This document shows positions 1 to 12,900 of a stretch of 64,000 nt of DNA, in pieces (the stretch's first letter is position 1; each line of letters starts with the position of its first letter). The position numbers and the translations under genes were made by a program. This DNA comes from Mimachlamys varia (lineage: Eukaryota > Mollusca > Bivalvia > Pectinida > Pectinidae). Where the stretch lies: NCBI GenBank assembly GCA_947623455.1, contig OX392527.1, forward strand, positions 26,342,201 through 26,406,200, read 5' to 3'. The notes below the pieces were generated by a model. It saw only the letters and a program-made list of their open reading frames with translations, had not been told where the DNA came from and made no database searches.

Positions 1-852
1 TGTTCTTACAAAAAAAAATAGCACTCTAGGTTCTCGTTGGATATTTATAGAATGCTCTGATGTCACCAATCAGCGGTTCGAGATTTTGCGAATTCGAGGA
101 CCCAAATCGGATCAAGACTTGAATTTTGCAGTATTTTACATTTCAAATTAATATTTTTGTTGTAGCATATCAACATTTAATGATGTCTTTTAGAATTTAT
201 ATGAAAACAAGTATTTCTATTGTGTGGATTTATTTTTATAGTTCAAAACAGACCGCATAGTCGTTGCACGCGCCATTTTTTTCAGAAACGTAACAAAACA
301 CCAAGTTTATAGATTCAATAATGTTTTATGGCATATTTAAACTAAAAAACTAATGATATGTGGACATAAAATGGTGTGTGACTATCTATTCTAAGACTAT
401 ATTATTGTTATAATTAATCTGTTGACACTGTTGTTGATTTAGAAGTATTTTTTTAAAAAAGTGATCCGATTTGGGTACTGATCCGATTTGGGTACTGTCA
501 CCTTATATTTTTAAAAATCACAATTCCAAATTAATTATTAGCACCTGTGACAAAATACAGGTTTTACAGCATTGGTATAGTACATTTATGCATGGCATAG
601 GACAATTCCGCAAGTCAGGTGTGAACGATACTATACTCTTCTATTTATAATTACGAGAGTATCGCATTGTACAGTAGACCTACATACTTGGCTTCCGAAT
701 TTGGCCATGGAGTCGATAGCCCGAGTTTACCCTGGCCCTAACACCAGACTTAGACATTTTGACAGATAGGCATAGATGTCGGGCCTGAGAAAATGAAGAG
801 ATCCGTAACGTTAAAGTTTGAATCAGCGATACACTAGACATTGCTGTGTTAC
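1..852 (-). other. Part of CFAP299 intron 1
   Basis: No exon is visible here. A 14-base motif, acccaaatcggatc at 100-113, recurs in inverse orientation at 463-476 and 480-493, the latter two being an 17-18 bp tandem pair. The inverted copies bracket about 380 bases and could be the eroded ends of a small element, but no further similarity extends from them. Confidence 0.4.
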
Positions 853-960
853 CTCTAAATAAAATAGATCTATAGGTTTTATCTGCGAGTCCAAAAAGTC
901 TTCATAAGTATTGAATTCTGCGACAATATTGTCGCCACCACTTGTCACTTCCTCCTCCAT
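853..960 (-). CDS. CFAP299: CFAP299 (C4orf22 family), first coding exon; gene continues off the left edge
   Basis: On the minus strand an ATG at 960 opens 36 codons that run to a GT donor (gtaaca) just below position 853, ending in phase 0. The peptide begins MEEEVTSGG and contains [17 protein letters not shown] followed by DLFYLE. This matches the start of CFAP299, a conserved cilia and flagella associated protein of about 230 residues in vertebrates, whose N-terminus has the same [14 protein letters not shown] and DLYYLE blocks (recalled from family knowledge, not searched). The next exon is expected to continue with the family's ELARQLVELGY-type segment. I cannot find that segment in 1-852, so it probably lies outside the window. 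The gene points away from the plus-strand coiled-coil gene, with about 440 bases between this ATG and the neighbour's probable first exon. Confidence 0.85.
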
Positions 961-1390
961 TTTGTTAAGTTGTTTACATGCCTAACAACACCTATAAATT
1001 TCCCTTTGCGCATGAAAACATAGTTTTAAGTTTTTCTATCTTACTTTGTATTTCTCCAAGTTAAAGTATACAACTGCATTGAATGATACTTTTTCATACT
1101 TTATTAGGTCAAAAATATCAGTTGGTTTAATTTTAAAGGTTAATCACGTATTTAAGAAAAGTAAAATAGTTCTCCAATAGAGCGTAGTAATCGATAGCTT
1201 CTATAGTAACAAAAGCGCGCAAAATCTCGATTTAGAAAACAATTTCGAATGATATGTAGTTAATTCGTTACATGTACATAATTTCTCAAATATAATTTTT
1301 ATATTCTGTATTAAATTATAATGCTTTGAAAAAGTCCAAATTAAAATATCATAATTTTCTCGTACATCCGATTTGTAAACGAGTCGTCAA
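961..1390. promoter_or_regulatory. Probable shared (bidirectional) promoter region between CFAP299 and the coiled-coil gene
   Basis: This interval separates the CFAP299 start codon on the minus strand from the probable first exon of the plus-strand gene. It holds no open frame or repeat array. I see no convincing TATA box. A regulatory role is inferred only from the head-to-head gene order. Confidence 0.5.
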
Positions 1391-1555
1391 GACGACACTG
1401 TCATGGCGGCTGCTGTCGCGGTTTACTCTGTTTTGATTTGTGTTAAAGGAGATATTCGTTATATTGAGGAAAACTGCTGTTGACAGCTATGTAAATAGTT
1501 GTTTTTCAGATAGCTCCAATATATTACATCAATATATAGCGATATAACTCCCGTG
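1390..1555 (+). other. Probable 5' untranslated first exon of the coiled-coil gene, with a small upstream ORF
   Basis: A short GC-richer patch (tcatggcggctgctgtcgcg) is followed at 1556 by a strong donor, cccgtg|gtaagtgg. The 5' limit is arbitrary. An ATG at 1403 opens 26 codons and stops at 1481-1483, before the donor, so it cannot be the N-terminus of the main protein but could act as an upstream ORF. The exon assignment rests on the donor, the GC content and its position between CFAP299 and the first coding exon. Confidence 0.4.
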
Positions 1556-3239
1556 GTAAGTGGAATGTTAATGAGCAAGCACCTGTTACTGAAATGACAG
1601 TTGAGGTCTATTTTCTTTTTGAAAGTTGAAAAGTCACCTTCTTACAGATCTATTAACTTTTTACCAATCATCCTGCGTATTTATCTAAGCTTAACAGGCA
1701 TATTAAAAGGTGATGTGTTAGTTAGTTTATAATTGCACATACAGTTGGTACATTGTACAAAAGTTATTAATACCTTCTTAATTTATGTCTTTCAAACCAT
1801 TGAGATCCCCAACCCAAAACTATCACATTGATGGATACAAACAGACAAATAACTATGCTTCCAGGATGGCCCAGGGTATAGGGCCCACCCTAGGGTACTT
1901 GATCCAGGCTGTGCTCACTCTAGCCATTAGCATTTTTGTTATTAATGAAATGAAATGCTTATTTAATTGCTTAAAGAAAATATATGCCTTAATTAAGCTA
2001 CTTTTGCTAATGGAATTTGTGTTGAATAAATTACCATTTTTATAAACATTGACTCCCTATAAGTGGATAATAAGATTTGATCAATTTCAATGGATGGTAT
2101 GTTAAACACATCAGAACTTATATTAAGATCAACTTTTTGACTCTACTAATGAGTAAAAGTTGCTAAAGGAACTTCTTATTTGCTAATAGAAAAAAGTGGT
2201 CTTTTAAGTGACTTTTGCTAAAACTTTTTACAGACTTGAGTACTAGTGAGCACAGCCGGGGTCATAACTTTGAAAGAGTTGAGATCTTAGCCAAGAACTA
2301 TTATACAATCATGCAAGGCATATAGAGATACATGAAGTCATGGTCAATATTAGCATTGACTCCAGGGGTCTGCTCCACACTTAAAGCCTTAATCTCGGGT
2401 CATAACATTGAAACAATGTAGATCCCCACAACAAACTTACAAAATTTAATGATATACACAACTGCTAGGCATAAAGAGACAAATTGATTGTGATACATGT
2501 ATAAACATTGACCTCAGGGTCAGGAAACACCCCTAGGGACCTTCGCACTGTAGTTTATATTAAGTCACTTCTGGGAAACGATTAAGATCCTCATTCGATC
2601 TTTAACCATATACATTGTATATTATTCAATTAGTATAAAAGACGAATGTATAGGGCCAGTGCCCCATCCTTGGAGAGATGGATTGGCTTTAGGGTCTTGA
2701 GATTTTTGGGGGGAATCTTTTGCCATGATTGCTTAGATGCGACTGTATGCAGATGAACTCCTTGTATTAAGATTTGGAAGATATAAAGGTGAATCTCTCA
2801 GAGACTAAAATTAAAATTTCAACACAGTTTTTAAGTTGACTCAATTTAGAAGGTTTTAGTTTAATTGATTGTTATCCAGGCATTAAGGACCATACAAGTT
2901 GACCATTAATTAGCATACCTTTGGCTAATATAATCTTTTATTGACTTTATAAAGCCTGTCTAGAGTTTGACCAGCACTTTGTGTTGTTGATTTATATTGT
3001 TTACATTAAACACTTGGAGCATGTGTAGTATGTTGACATAGATGGGTTACAAGACAGTTTAATGGAACTTATCTGGGATGATATCTATTACATTTATTGA
3101 GCAAATGAAAGATGAATAAAAGAACGTTTTTGGATATGCATTGTACTACTTGTTATGATAATGCTTGTACCACAATATAGCGGTACTTGATATTATAATT
3201 TTTGCAAGAGATGTCAGTGCTCACCTTGACTGCTAGTAT
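1556..3239 (+). other. Putative intron 1 of the coiled-coil gene
   Basis: AT-rich sequence with no exon, repeat array or recognisable element that I can support. The 86-codon frame at 1785-2045 has no coding character. Confidence 0.4.
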
Positions 3240-3795
3240 TTAACCTCTCTGTTTGTCTGTTCCTAGTGTTAGACATCACACACCTCAAGATGGTTCTGAC
3301 AGATCTTTGTAACCTCTCTGTTTGTCTGTTCCTAGTGTTAGACATCACACACCTCAAGATGGTTCTGACAGATCTTTGTAACCTCTCTCTTTGTCTGTTC
3401 CTAGTGTTAGACATCACACACCTCAAGATGGTTCTGACAGATCTTCCGTAACCCCTCTCTTTGTCTGTTCCTAGTGTTAGACATCACACACCTCAAGATG
3501 GTTCTGACAGATCTTTGTAACCTCTCTGTTTGTCTGTTCCCAGTGTTAGACATCACAAACCTCAAGATGGTGCTGACAGATTTTCTGTAACCTCTCTGTT
3601 TGTCTGTTCCCAGTGTTAGACATCACAAACCTCAAGATGGTGCTGACAGATTTTCTGTAACCTCTCTGTTTGTCTGTTCCTTGTGTTAGACATCACAAAC
3701 CTCAAGATGGTGCTGACAGATCTTTGTAACCTCTCTGTTTGTCTGTTCCTTGTGTTAGACATCACAAACCTCAGGATGGTGCTGACAGATCTTCC
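3240..3795 (+). repeat. Minisatellite of 69-70 bp made from the acceptor and start codon of the first coding exon
   Basis: About eight tandem copies begin near 3242, 3311, 3380, 3450, 3519, 3589, 3659 and 3728. Each holds a pyrimidine tract (cctctctgtttgtctgttcc), an acceptor-like AG, then gttagacatcac and a motif ending in atggt.ctgacagatct. The last copy runs straight into the coding exon. The early copies read ttcctag and the middle ones ttcccag, but the two nearest the exon read ttccttg and have lost that AG. The nearest usable AG there is tgttag|acatc at about 3759. The array therefore multiplies both acceptor sites and in-context ATG codons. Confidence 0.9.
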
Positions 3796-3924
3796 GTTTG
3801 AGCATGGTGCTCTGATCCACAGTAGATACTCTACAATCCGCAGGCCTGACAGCGCTCCGGTGGGAATAAAAGAGGATGACGAAAGGCGGCAACGTCAAAC
3901 TAAATCTTATGCAACTTTTTTAAG
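3776..3924 (+). CDS. Coiled-coil gene, coding exon 1 (residues 1-50)
   Basis: The ATG at 3776 lies in the last unit of the 69-bp array and opens MVLTDLPFEHG. The exon ends ttaag|gtaaga in phase 2, so residue 50 (Arg) is shared with the next exon. It carries RRPDSAPVG and a charged KEDDERRQRQ stretch. The frame is also open upstream through one more array copy, so an in-frame ATG at 3707 could add 23 residues (VCLFLVLDITN-like, hydrophobic). I prefer 3776 because the extra residues are pure array. Confidence 0.8.
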
Positions 3925-6900
3925 GTAAGACAGAGAGGGAGAGCATATATATATAAAGTGCATATGAATACTATATTGAGTAGGGCTGCAATTATATGTG
4001 GTTTGACAATATATTACAATATTTTGAATACAGTAAACTATATCCATTATTTTTGGGAGGTCACCATACTGCTCCAGCTTTGCAGGCACATTAAAAGACA
4101 AGAATTATGTGAAACATTAAAGTCACAACTACTAGAGCTACACATATTCTCCAGTCATGACATTACCATCATAATATTTATAACACTTCTTTTCTCTTTG
4201 CTTCTCTTGTTAGTAAATGTATTGTGATATGTATTACATGGAGACAACAGTATCGTGATACAGATTAATTGTATCTTATTCATGTTCATGGAAACTTATA
4301 TTAACATGTATCGTAAAAGTCTGTCAAATTTGTGAATTCATTTTTTTTTTAGTTTTCTAACAACAAGAGAGTGAGTAACATTTTCACTTTTTATTTATTT
4401 TTTTTCATTTCTAGAGAACAAGAAAGAAAAGTGGGTCCAGAGGGATTCCTCGATTCCAGTAGATATTCACATTCTTTTGTTGTAAAGAAAGATAAAGCGA
4501 AACAAAAGTTACGAAAATCAGCAGATTCAGGAATTCCTAGTCGTCCTTCAGTGGTATCCTTCAGTGCACGTGTGGAGAAGGATGGAAAAGACCACAAGAA
4601 GAGAATGAAGGTCATTGAGGTCAGTATACATAATGTGATAAGAGACATCTTAAGTGCTTGCATGGATGTGTGGTATTCTAATTTAAATTTGCCACCTGTT
4701 AGGCAGTATGCATGTCTTTGAAAGTGCATGCGTTTCAATCCCTGGATTAATACCTAATAAGTAAGTGGTAAAGGAGGTACAGCAGATACTGAAAAAGAAG
4801 AAAGACATATACAATGTACATGTATGTGTATATTTAATGTGGTCTTTATTTCCTCTCTAGGTTTATAAAAAGGTTTTACTACATTTAGACTCATGTTTAA
4901 TCTTTTATAAATGGAAATCATAAGTGATAAAATTTCTGCAGAAAGCTAACACTTAAGTTATTTTGATGTGAAGTATATGCTGCTGAATTAAATATCTTTT
5001 AAGGAAGGTGACTGTTCATCAGTAAACTAATACATGTATGTTTGATTATATGTATAGAATATATTCTTAATATACAGCATGGAGCAGCATGTAATCAGTT
5101 TCTTTGATAATATGTGCTAACACACCATTTCCACAGGAAGGCCAGATGTCTCTGAGGGTAAATATATAGCCGTTCTGTTACTCTGTAGTGGTGAACCATG
5201 TTAGACAAATACTCCAATCAACTCAAATTAAAATGGGCCTGGTACATTTGGTATATTCCATCTTAACAGAAAAGGTGGCACAAACTAATATCTGTTGTCA
5301 GCATAATTATGAACTTGTAATAGTTGAAATCAGAAAGTCCTGTCCTTATTTGGTGTAAGAAATCATTCCTTTATTAGTTTCTGTATCGCTATATGTTGAC
5401 TTCTAACTTCAGCTTTCTAAATAGTTGTTTTATCTGAGTTTCTAAATACTAGTAGTTGTTTTATCCAGATAGAGATTATGTATATATGTAAACATAAAAT
5501 TGTTGACAGTATTGTTATAGTTTCTATTGTCCTTTCCTGTATTATACTTTTTACTAGTCATACTAATGGTAGAATATGCACTATCTTGAGAATTTAACAT
5601 TGTAGAAAGATACTTGGTAAACCATATATTTAAATGTATGTCTCTGGTAGTGGTAATCATTGCTGGAATCCCTGAAACCTTTTGTACTCTGAAGAAATAT
5701 AATAGTAATGCAACAGACAAGGTATTTGTCCTTTCTCTGTGCCTGACTTTCTAAACTGACTCCCTTGGTACCACATACCCTGTCTATACTGACTCCCTTC
5801 TATCTATATTTTCTTCAAGTTGGTAATGTCAATTGAATAAAAGTTATATAACACAGCCACTAAGGTATTTAAGTGTGACGTTATGATGACTACACTGTCA
5901 ACGTCATCAGAAAGATAAAGAGTGTGAAGCGTACTAGAACTGATGATGTAGTGTACGAGATGGTGAGGAATCATCAGACTAATGACCAGTGTGAAGCGTA
6001 CTTGTACTGACATATGTAGTTTAGAAGATGGTGAGGAATCATCAGACAAATGACCAGTGTGAAGCGTACTAGTACTGACGTATGTAGTGTAGGAGATGTA
6101 CTGGAATCGACCAACTTTTTCAGCTGTAATATAATCTTATCCAAGGTAGAAAATAGAGTGACGAGATGATGATCTTCTGAAAGAAAAAAAAAATGTACAA
6201 TTTGGTACTCACCTCACCTTTTACAACCCTATATAACTGACAGCTTTCCAAGGGTACTCACCTTTTACAACCGTATATATAACTGACTACTTTCTAAGGT
6301 TACTCACCTTGTACAACCCTATATAACTGACTACTTTCCAAGGCTACTCACCTTGTACAACCCTATATAACTGACTACTTTCCAAGGCTACTCACCTTGT
6401 ACAACCCTGTATAAATTAACTGATGACCATCCAAGTCTTTATACATGTACTACCACACTGTATAAAATATAAACTGGACCTTCTTTCGCCCCCCCCCCCC
6501 CCCCCCCCCCAACTAAAATATTTATACTGTCTCTCCCTCTAACTCTCTAAACATCTAAACTTCTCTGTTCTCTAAATAAAGTGTCCTTCCTTCCTCTGTA
6601 TGGATTGTTCTTCAATCCATTTCATATACACGTTGTCCATCCCCCTACTCATTATAAAAGACTACATCACCCTTCAGCCTGTGTATAATATGACCACACT
6701 GGTACCGCAGAGTACAATGATCTCCACGTTAATGTCATCCTAAAGGCATTACATACATTGTGACATTAAATGAAACACCTCAACTTTCCTACTATGTCGT
6801 TTTCTATATACCTGATTTATTATGACATATGATCTAGCTGTCTCTTGTCATTTCACATTTTAAACTTGATTTAAGATTTTAGCCTGTATTCCATAATGAT

Positions 6901-9900
6901 AACTAAAGAGATATATTGCATATGTGAAAATCTATTGATGGTATTGATGTTTTTATTTTATTGATAATTTATCGCTTTATTTTTTTGACTCCACTAACAT
7001 CTTACCAAAGAAATTAAAAAGTTCTTTTAGCAAAATTTCTAAATACATTATGTGACTATAATATTGCACTTTGTTAGATAGAGAACTAAAAGAAAAATAT
7101 AGGATGCACATTTAGCAAATGTATCAGTTTATATAGAATACACCAGTATATTTCCCTACTCAGTTTAGGGAGGATTTGTATAGTTTATATAGAATACACC
7201 AGTATATTTCCCTACTCAGTTTAGAGAGGATTTGTATAGTTTATATAGAATACACCAGTATATTTCTCTACACAGTTTAGGGAGGATTTGTACAGTTTAT
7301 ATTGAATTCACCAGTATATTTCTCTACTCAGTTTAGGGAGGATTTGTACAGTTTATATAGAATTCACCAGTATATTTCTCCACTCAGTTCAGGGAGGATT
7401 TGTACAGTTTATATAGAATACACCAGTATATTTCCCTACACGGTTTAGGGAATATTTTTATTATAGCTGATATAATAGGTTGTGAAGTTAAGGCTTCATT
7501 ATTATGGCCCAAAAAAGTAAAATGAAAAAAGTCAGAATGCATTTATTGTTGGAAAAGACTGATGTTGTAAATATTGGGGAAGTCTTTTGTTGGCAGGTAT
7601 TGTGTACAGAATTATACTAATATGGATAAGTCAGATTGATCAGAAACATATGACCTCCGACATCCAGTTGTACAGACATAAGGACCTCTGTGTTTGTGGA
7701 ACCTTGGAAATACATGTCCAGATAGTGTAGTGTCCTCATGATCATCATTGAAGCAATTTACAAAAACAGATTTCTTTGTGTTCACCTGTTTCATTGATGA
7801 ATCAATGGCTATACCTATTTGTTTTATTATTATAATACTTTATTTTTTGTCTTATTTGTGTTTAAATTGACACGGTGCATCTCTAACATTGACCTGTTTA
7901 TAGGATCACATGTGGCAACACAAACAAGAGGAGCGAGAGTTGAAGCGTGTTGAAGGGGATATTATCAAGAATCAGCGGGCAGTTCGACACACTCTCAGGG
8001 ACTTTGAAAATGGTAAGTGGCAGCACTGGCAGACTAATTATCTCCCCTGCTTAACCTCTCATTGGCACACGGAGAGGATGGAGGGATATTTGTCATCATG
8101 GAGATTTGAAGGACATTTTCATTTCAGTGCATTAGCATCAGTCAGCTAGGTTATGTTTCAATTTTTCTCACATTTTCTGGTCCAAAGTTTTAAATAAAAA
8201 CATACCCATATTTGACCTACCTCTTGCATGTCATATTTGTCAAGATGTCAAATAATACATGATTTTTTATGTTGAAATATCAGATTAGTGATGCTTAGTG
8301 AGAACACAGAATTAACTGGTCTGGTTATGTTCTGTAGTGCCATTCATGATAGGTATTTTAAGTGAAAGTTCTGCTGCATCAATGCACTGCATCATGTATA
8401 TCCGTGCAGCAGACATGTCTTATGGAAGTCAGTCCAAAACTTCCCTGCTAATTAAATCATTTATACACTGCAAAATATCAGAAATTCAATTGCAACAAAA
8501 CTTTGTATGCATGATCATTTTATCATGAACAAGTAGTTGTGCACCAGATATTTGTATTTTGGTTTAAACAGTTTTTATTGTTATTCCCCTCTTTGTACAT
8601 TTCAGGCATTATAGCAGGAACTTTTTTCAAACCAGTATGTGACTGATATGGTGACCTAATAAACTGTTTATCAACTCATTCACTCCTAAATACACATTTG
8701 AACTCTTCCAATTCAAAGGTTGGAATAGTTCATTTTAAATTTTAAAGTTAAACCGCCAACTCTTATATTTTGGGACACTGTTATAAAATCATATAGAAAA
8801 CAGGCTCTAGATCTGTTCCATACTGAATGAGCAAAATGAAAATGTTATTGATCATATATGTATAATATATAAGTTGGATTTATATCATACAGTATTTGTA
8901 ATTCCTAAAACTTACTATATTTCCACAGCGATTAATAAGAAGCGAATGCAGGAGGAGAAGAAACTGAACCAGGGACTGGAGGTTTACACAAAGATCAGAC
9001 GCGACTTCGTCCATAAGAAGGAAGATGTAAGTTCAACAGGAGGTGTGGTTTGGTTAGGAACGTCTAGAATAGTTAGAAACTGAAGATTCTTCCCTAGAGG
9101 GTTGAGATCCAGTAATTTCATTCCTGTTGGGGAGTAAATAAACCATTTTCTGTTTAAACTGTTGGTCCTATAAAATATTCCTTGTTGATGCTACAGGTCA
9201 GTATGTTGTTGATGAGATGTAAATGTAGTGTTGCCATGATATCATGTAATTGCCATAAAATCCCCCACATAGACTGAAACAAGGATAACTCGCACTGGAA
9301 AAAGTGTATAGGTACGTACTCCTTTCTGAGTTAAGAGAAACCATGTTGCTTAATTTCCCTATCATTCAAATGTATTTGACTGTAAGTACTGACAGAAATT
9401 AAGTTTTCGTGCAATAAGAAATGTTTTTTAAATGTGTTTAGTGACAGTAATACCATGATGATATCCTAACAACACTATGATAATTATCATATTGCAGGAA
9501 TTTTGGGCAGTGCTAATATTTTGCAATTTGGTTCAGAAAACTTCAAGCTTTTATTTTGTGATTAGAATTATTTATAAATTTTCATCAGTTCCAGGTTTAT
9601 AATTCGGCGTCTGATATGTCAAACTGTCTCAAACATCATAATTTGTTATTGTGCTTACCGTCATTTTCAAGTCTTCCTGAAGGCATGTAACAATAATTTG
9701 TCACTCAGTATTCTCAAGATCCAGTCCAACCAAGATAGCTAAAATGTAACTACATTGTACATATAACTGCTGAAGAAAACGTTTTTATGTTGTTTTTTTT
9801 TTTTAATTTTGGAAGAATTGATATTATGGTCTAGATGAAGTTCTGCCAAATTGCCAAATTCAAACACGGCTTAAAATACCTGCCATATATGCTTTTTGTC

Positions 9901-12900
9901 AAATCTTTCATTTTCAAAAACATTGGGGAAGATATGTGAATTTTCTCTCTACAGCTAACAAAACAGAGAATTGAAAATAATGCCCTGAGAGATCAGGAGT
10001 TAAAGAGAGAGGGTAGAAGGGTTGCCATAAGAGAGTAAGTTTGGTGGCCGAAACGCTGATTAGCTAGCGGCCTGCTACACCTGTATGTACCTGTATAACC
10101 CATTCTTTAGTTATCTTCTCATCTATGTGTACACAGAGATTTTTGTAGCTGTCCACTTTTGTGATTCATTCTGATTCAAAATCACTTTGTAAAGTAATCC
10201 AAACATTTGAAAATTATTCAGTTCAAGTTACATTCTAAAATTCATTATTTACAAAAATCTCTGTGGGCTGTTCAGTGCCAAGTTTCTGCCAAACACCAAC
10301 AAACCTTGACTGCTAGTGTTTTGTTGCACAGTATTATAATCTCATTCACTAAAATATTTGTATAAGCTTTTAATAGTTTACTGTATATGTTTTTGAAATT
10401 GTGAAGCCCGTTCATGAAATATTGGCTTAGATATGCTCCAGAAAGCATTATTTCAGTACTTGAGGTTCACTTGAGGTAAATTGAAGTCACAGTGACCTTA
10501 AAATAACTTGCTACCAGGTATTAATTTTCTTCAACCTGCATCTCTTGAATCCCTGGTGTGCCATAAGTTTGTTTGCAGCTGACATCTCAATATTTAGAGT
10601 AAGCCCTAGAATAAGGAATAAACTGTACCATGTAAACATCATAGGTTGGAGAAGCAGGTATGTTACTGTCAGGAAAGGGAAAGTTCACCATAGGAAAATT
10701 GAATTCATCATATTTTTTGTATAGCTTAGTAGTAAGCTGCCAATATCGGTAATAGTTGAAGTAAAGATAGAGATTAAAGCAGCTGACATAGAAGAGTCTG
10801 TTCTGTCCTTCAAGTTCAAAAAGATTTATACGATCAACATGGTCAGCTAACTTCTTTTTGTTTATAGACAACATATTGTCGATATATCTGAAAGTGAAAT
10901 TATATTCCTGCATTTTTATTACATTAGTTGACTTGAGCCAGAGGCTATTATGAGTCAAGGTTTGCTGGTGACTAGATTTGAGCAATATCTGTTAACTCAC
11001 ACTTAATGAATGTCAGGCAGTTTTGAGGATTCCAACTTTCAGAATGATATCTCATTCCTTGCTTTTCATTCTGTTCAACATATGTTCAGAAAAGTTTAAA
11101 AAGTGAATAAAATATAGAACCAGGAAATGATTATTTGGTATACTCAAAACTGCTCTGACTGTATCGCTCCACCTGTTGAATGCTTTACTAATCAGCTGCA
11201 CTGCATTTTTTTTTTATTATTGATGCTTCAGTTTCCATGGTTACTTGATGTTTCACCATGAAATTGAATCCCGTTATAACCTGTCACTAAGTTCCCCACT
11301 AGTATTTGTAATAAGATGTTTCCCATTTCAGTTGACAAAGACAAGGATACAACAAACCATGTCTACAGAACACAATACAAAATGGCAGGGCAGAAAAAAC
11401 GAAGTCCAGCAGTAAGTTTGGCTGGAAAATTCACCAAACTTTTGTTATACTCAGCAAATATTGGATGAAATTTGCAGAGAACAGATGTCATTCAATTGCT
11501 GTTGTATTCAAACATTTAAAATGTATTTGGTGAATTGATAGTCCTCCATGATGTAAGTTTGTGCTGATAATCTTAGTTCAATATAATTGAACATACCTGA
11601 GCAGGCTTAGGTATTTGGTAGTAAAGATCGAAAGTGTTATACCCAGGTAGTCCTCAATTGCTTTTATCCAAATCTGTAATAATGTCAGGGGACCTAAGCC
11701 AGGAGTGAGACTACATTAATTTACATTGAACAACAATAATTTCCTAGAAAATTACCATTAAGTTGTGTCTATACCAATTAGGTTGTGTCTATACCAATTA
11801 AGTTGTGCCATTACTGCCATTAACATACCCCCCCCCACCCCACCCTGGTACTCCACAGTTATATCCCCCCCCCCCCCCCCCCCCACCCCACCCTGGTACT
11901 CCACAGTTATATCCATAACACTTCTATGTTCTCCGTGTGAGCCAACTCATAGAAACCATCTGTAATAAAAATCTTATAAATGACCAGAAATAAACTGTAT
12001 TAACCAGAAGAACAATAAGAATTTTGTAATTATGAGCTAAATACCCTAAAATAGCAATAAGGCTGCCAAACTATGGAAGGATGCAACCATCGGATCAACC
12101 AACAGATATATAAATAACAAAACCTCACAAACCCCAGCCTCACCTATCAGGTATAGCTGAGGGAAGTATAGGTGACCTTTCCTACCAGCTACAAAGGTTA
12201 CAACCTGCATGGGGTTGACAAAATTTACAGATATACTGGCAGGTATCATATTAAAGTATAAATGGAATGTATGCATTACACACGAATAGGGAGAAATAAG
12301 TTTATAGAGATAGCCTTATGATAATGTGTGTTTAAACACAGTCTTTCCTATATACAATGTATGTTTCCGTGTTCTCAGTTCCCGAGATCCTTTTATATAA
12401 CATGTGTACATTGACATGTGTCTATGCTATTAACTCATAAATATACTGTAGTCATTTTTTTCTTCAATATTATCTTTTTTTAAATTTTTTTTTCGTATAA
12501 CATATCCTAGATTTTCTGTAGGAAATATTCCATTTTTCACTTCCTTCTATTATATTGATGTACAGTGTATATTGGCTACAAATGATTCTATATTATAGCC
12601 AATTGTAGACTAGCTACTAATTATAGTAAGCACTTTCATTATTATAGACGCCAGTATAAAAAGATGTGGAATTAAACGTTTCTCTGTCGCCATCATCTGT
12701 CTTGTACTTTTTGTTTCTATGGAGCACTATTTGAGCTGAAAGTGAAAATTTAGGAATGATGTTGATGAGGGCTGCAATAAAACCTGTATATTGTGATATT
12801 TTAAAAACTGTAAAATACACACTATAACTGTAAAATACACACTAATGGTGTTGCTGGATTTGCTGCAATTTTTTTTTTATTATTATTATTATTTTGACAA

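Larger units (their letters stand above)
4620..7903 (+). other. Intron between coding exons 2 and 3
   Basis: 3.3 kb holding three small tandem arrays and a poly-C run, listed separately. The stretches at 4620-5920 and 7462-7903 show nothing else that I can support. Confidence 0.8.

Noticed and set aside
10035..11331. Base error or frameshift between exons 5a and 5b
   Set aside because: At first the junction seemed broken because it creates a stop. Matching phases with exons 4 and 6 show that each exon fits alone, so alternative use is the simpler reading.
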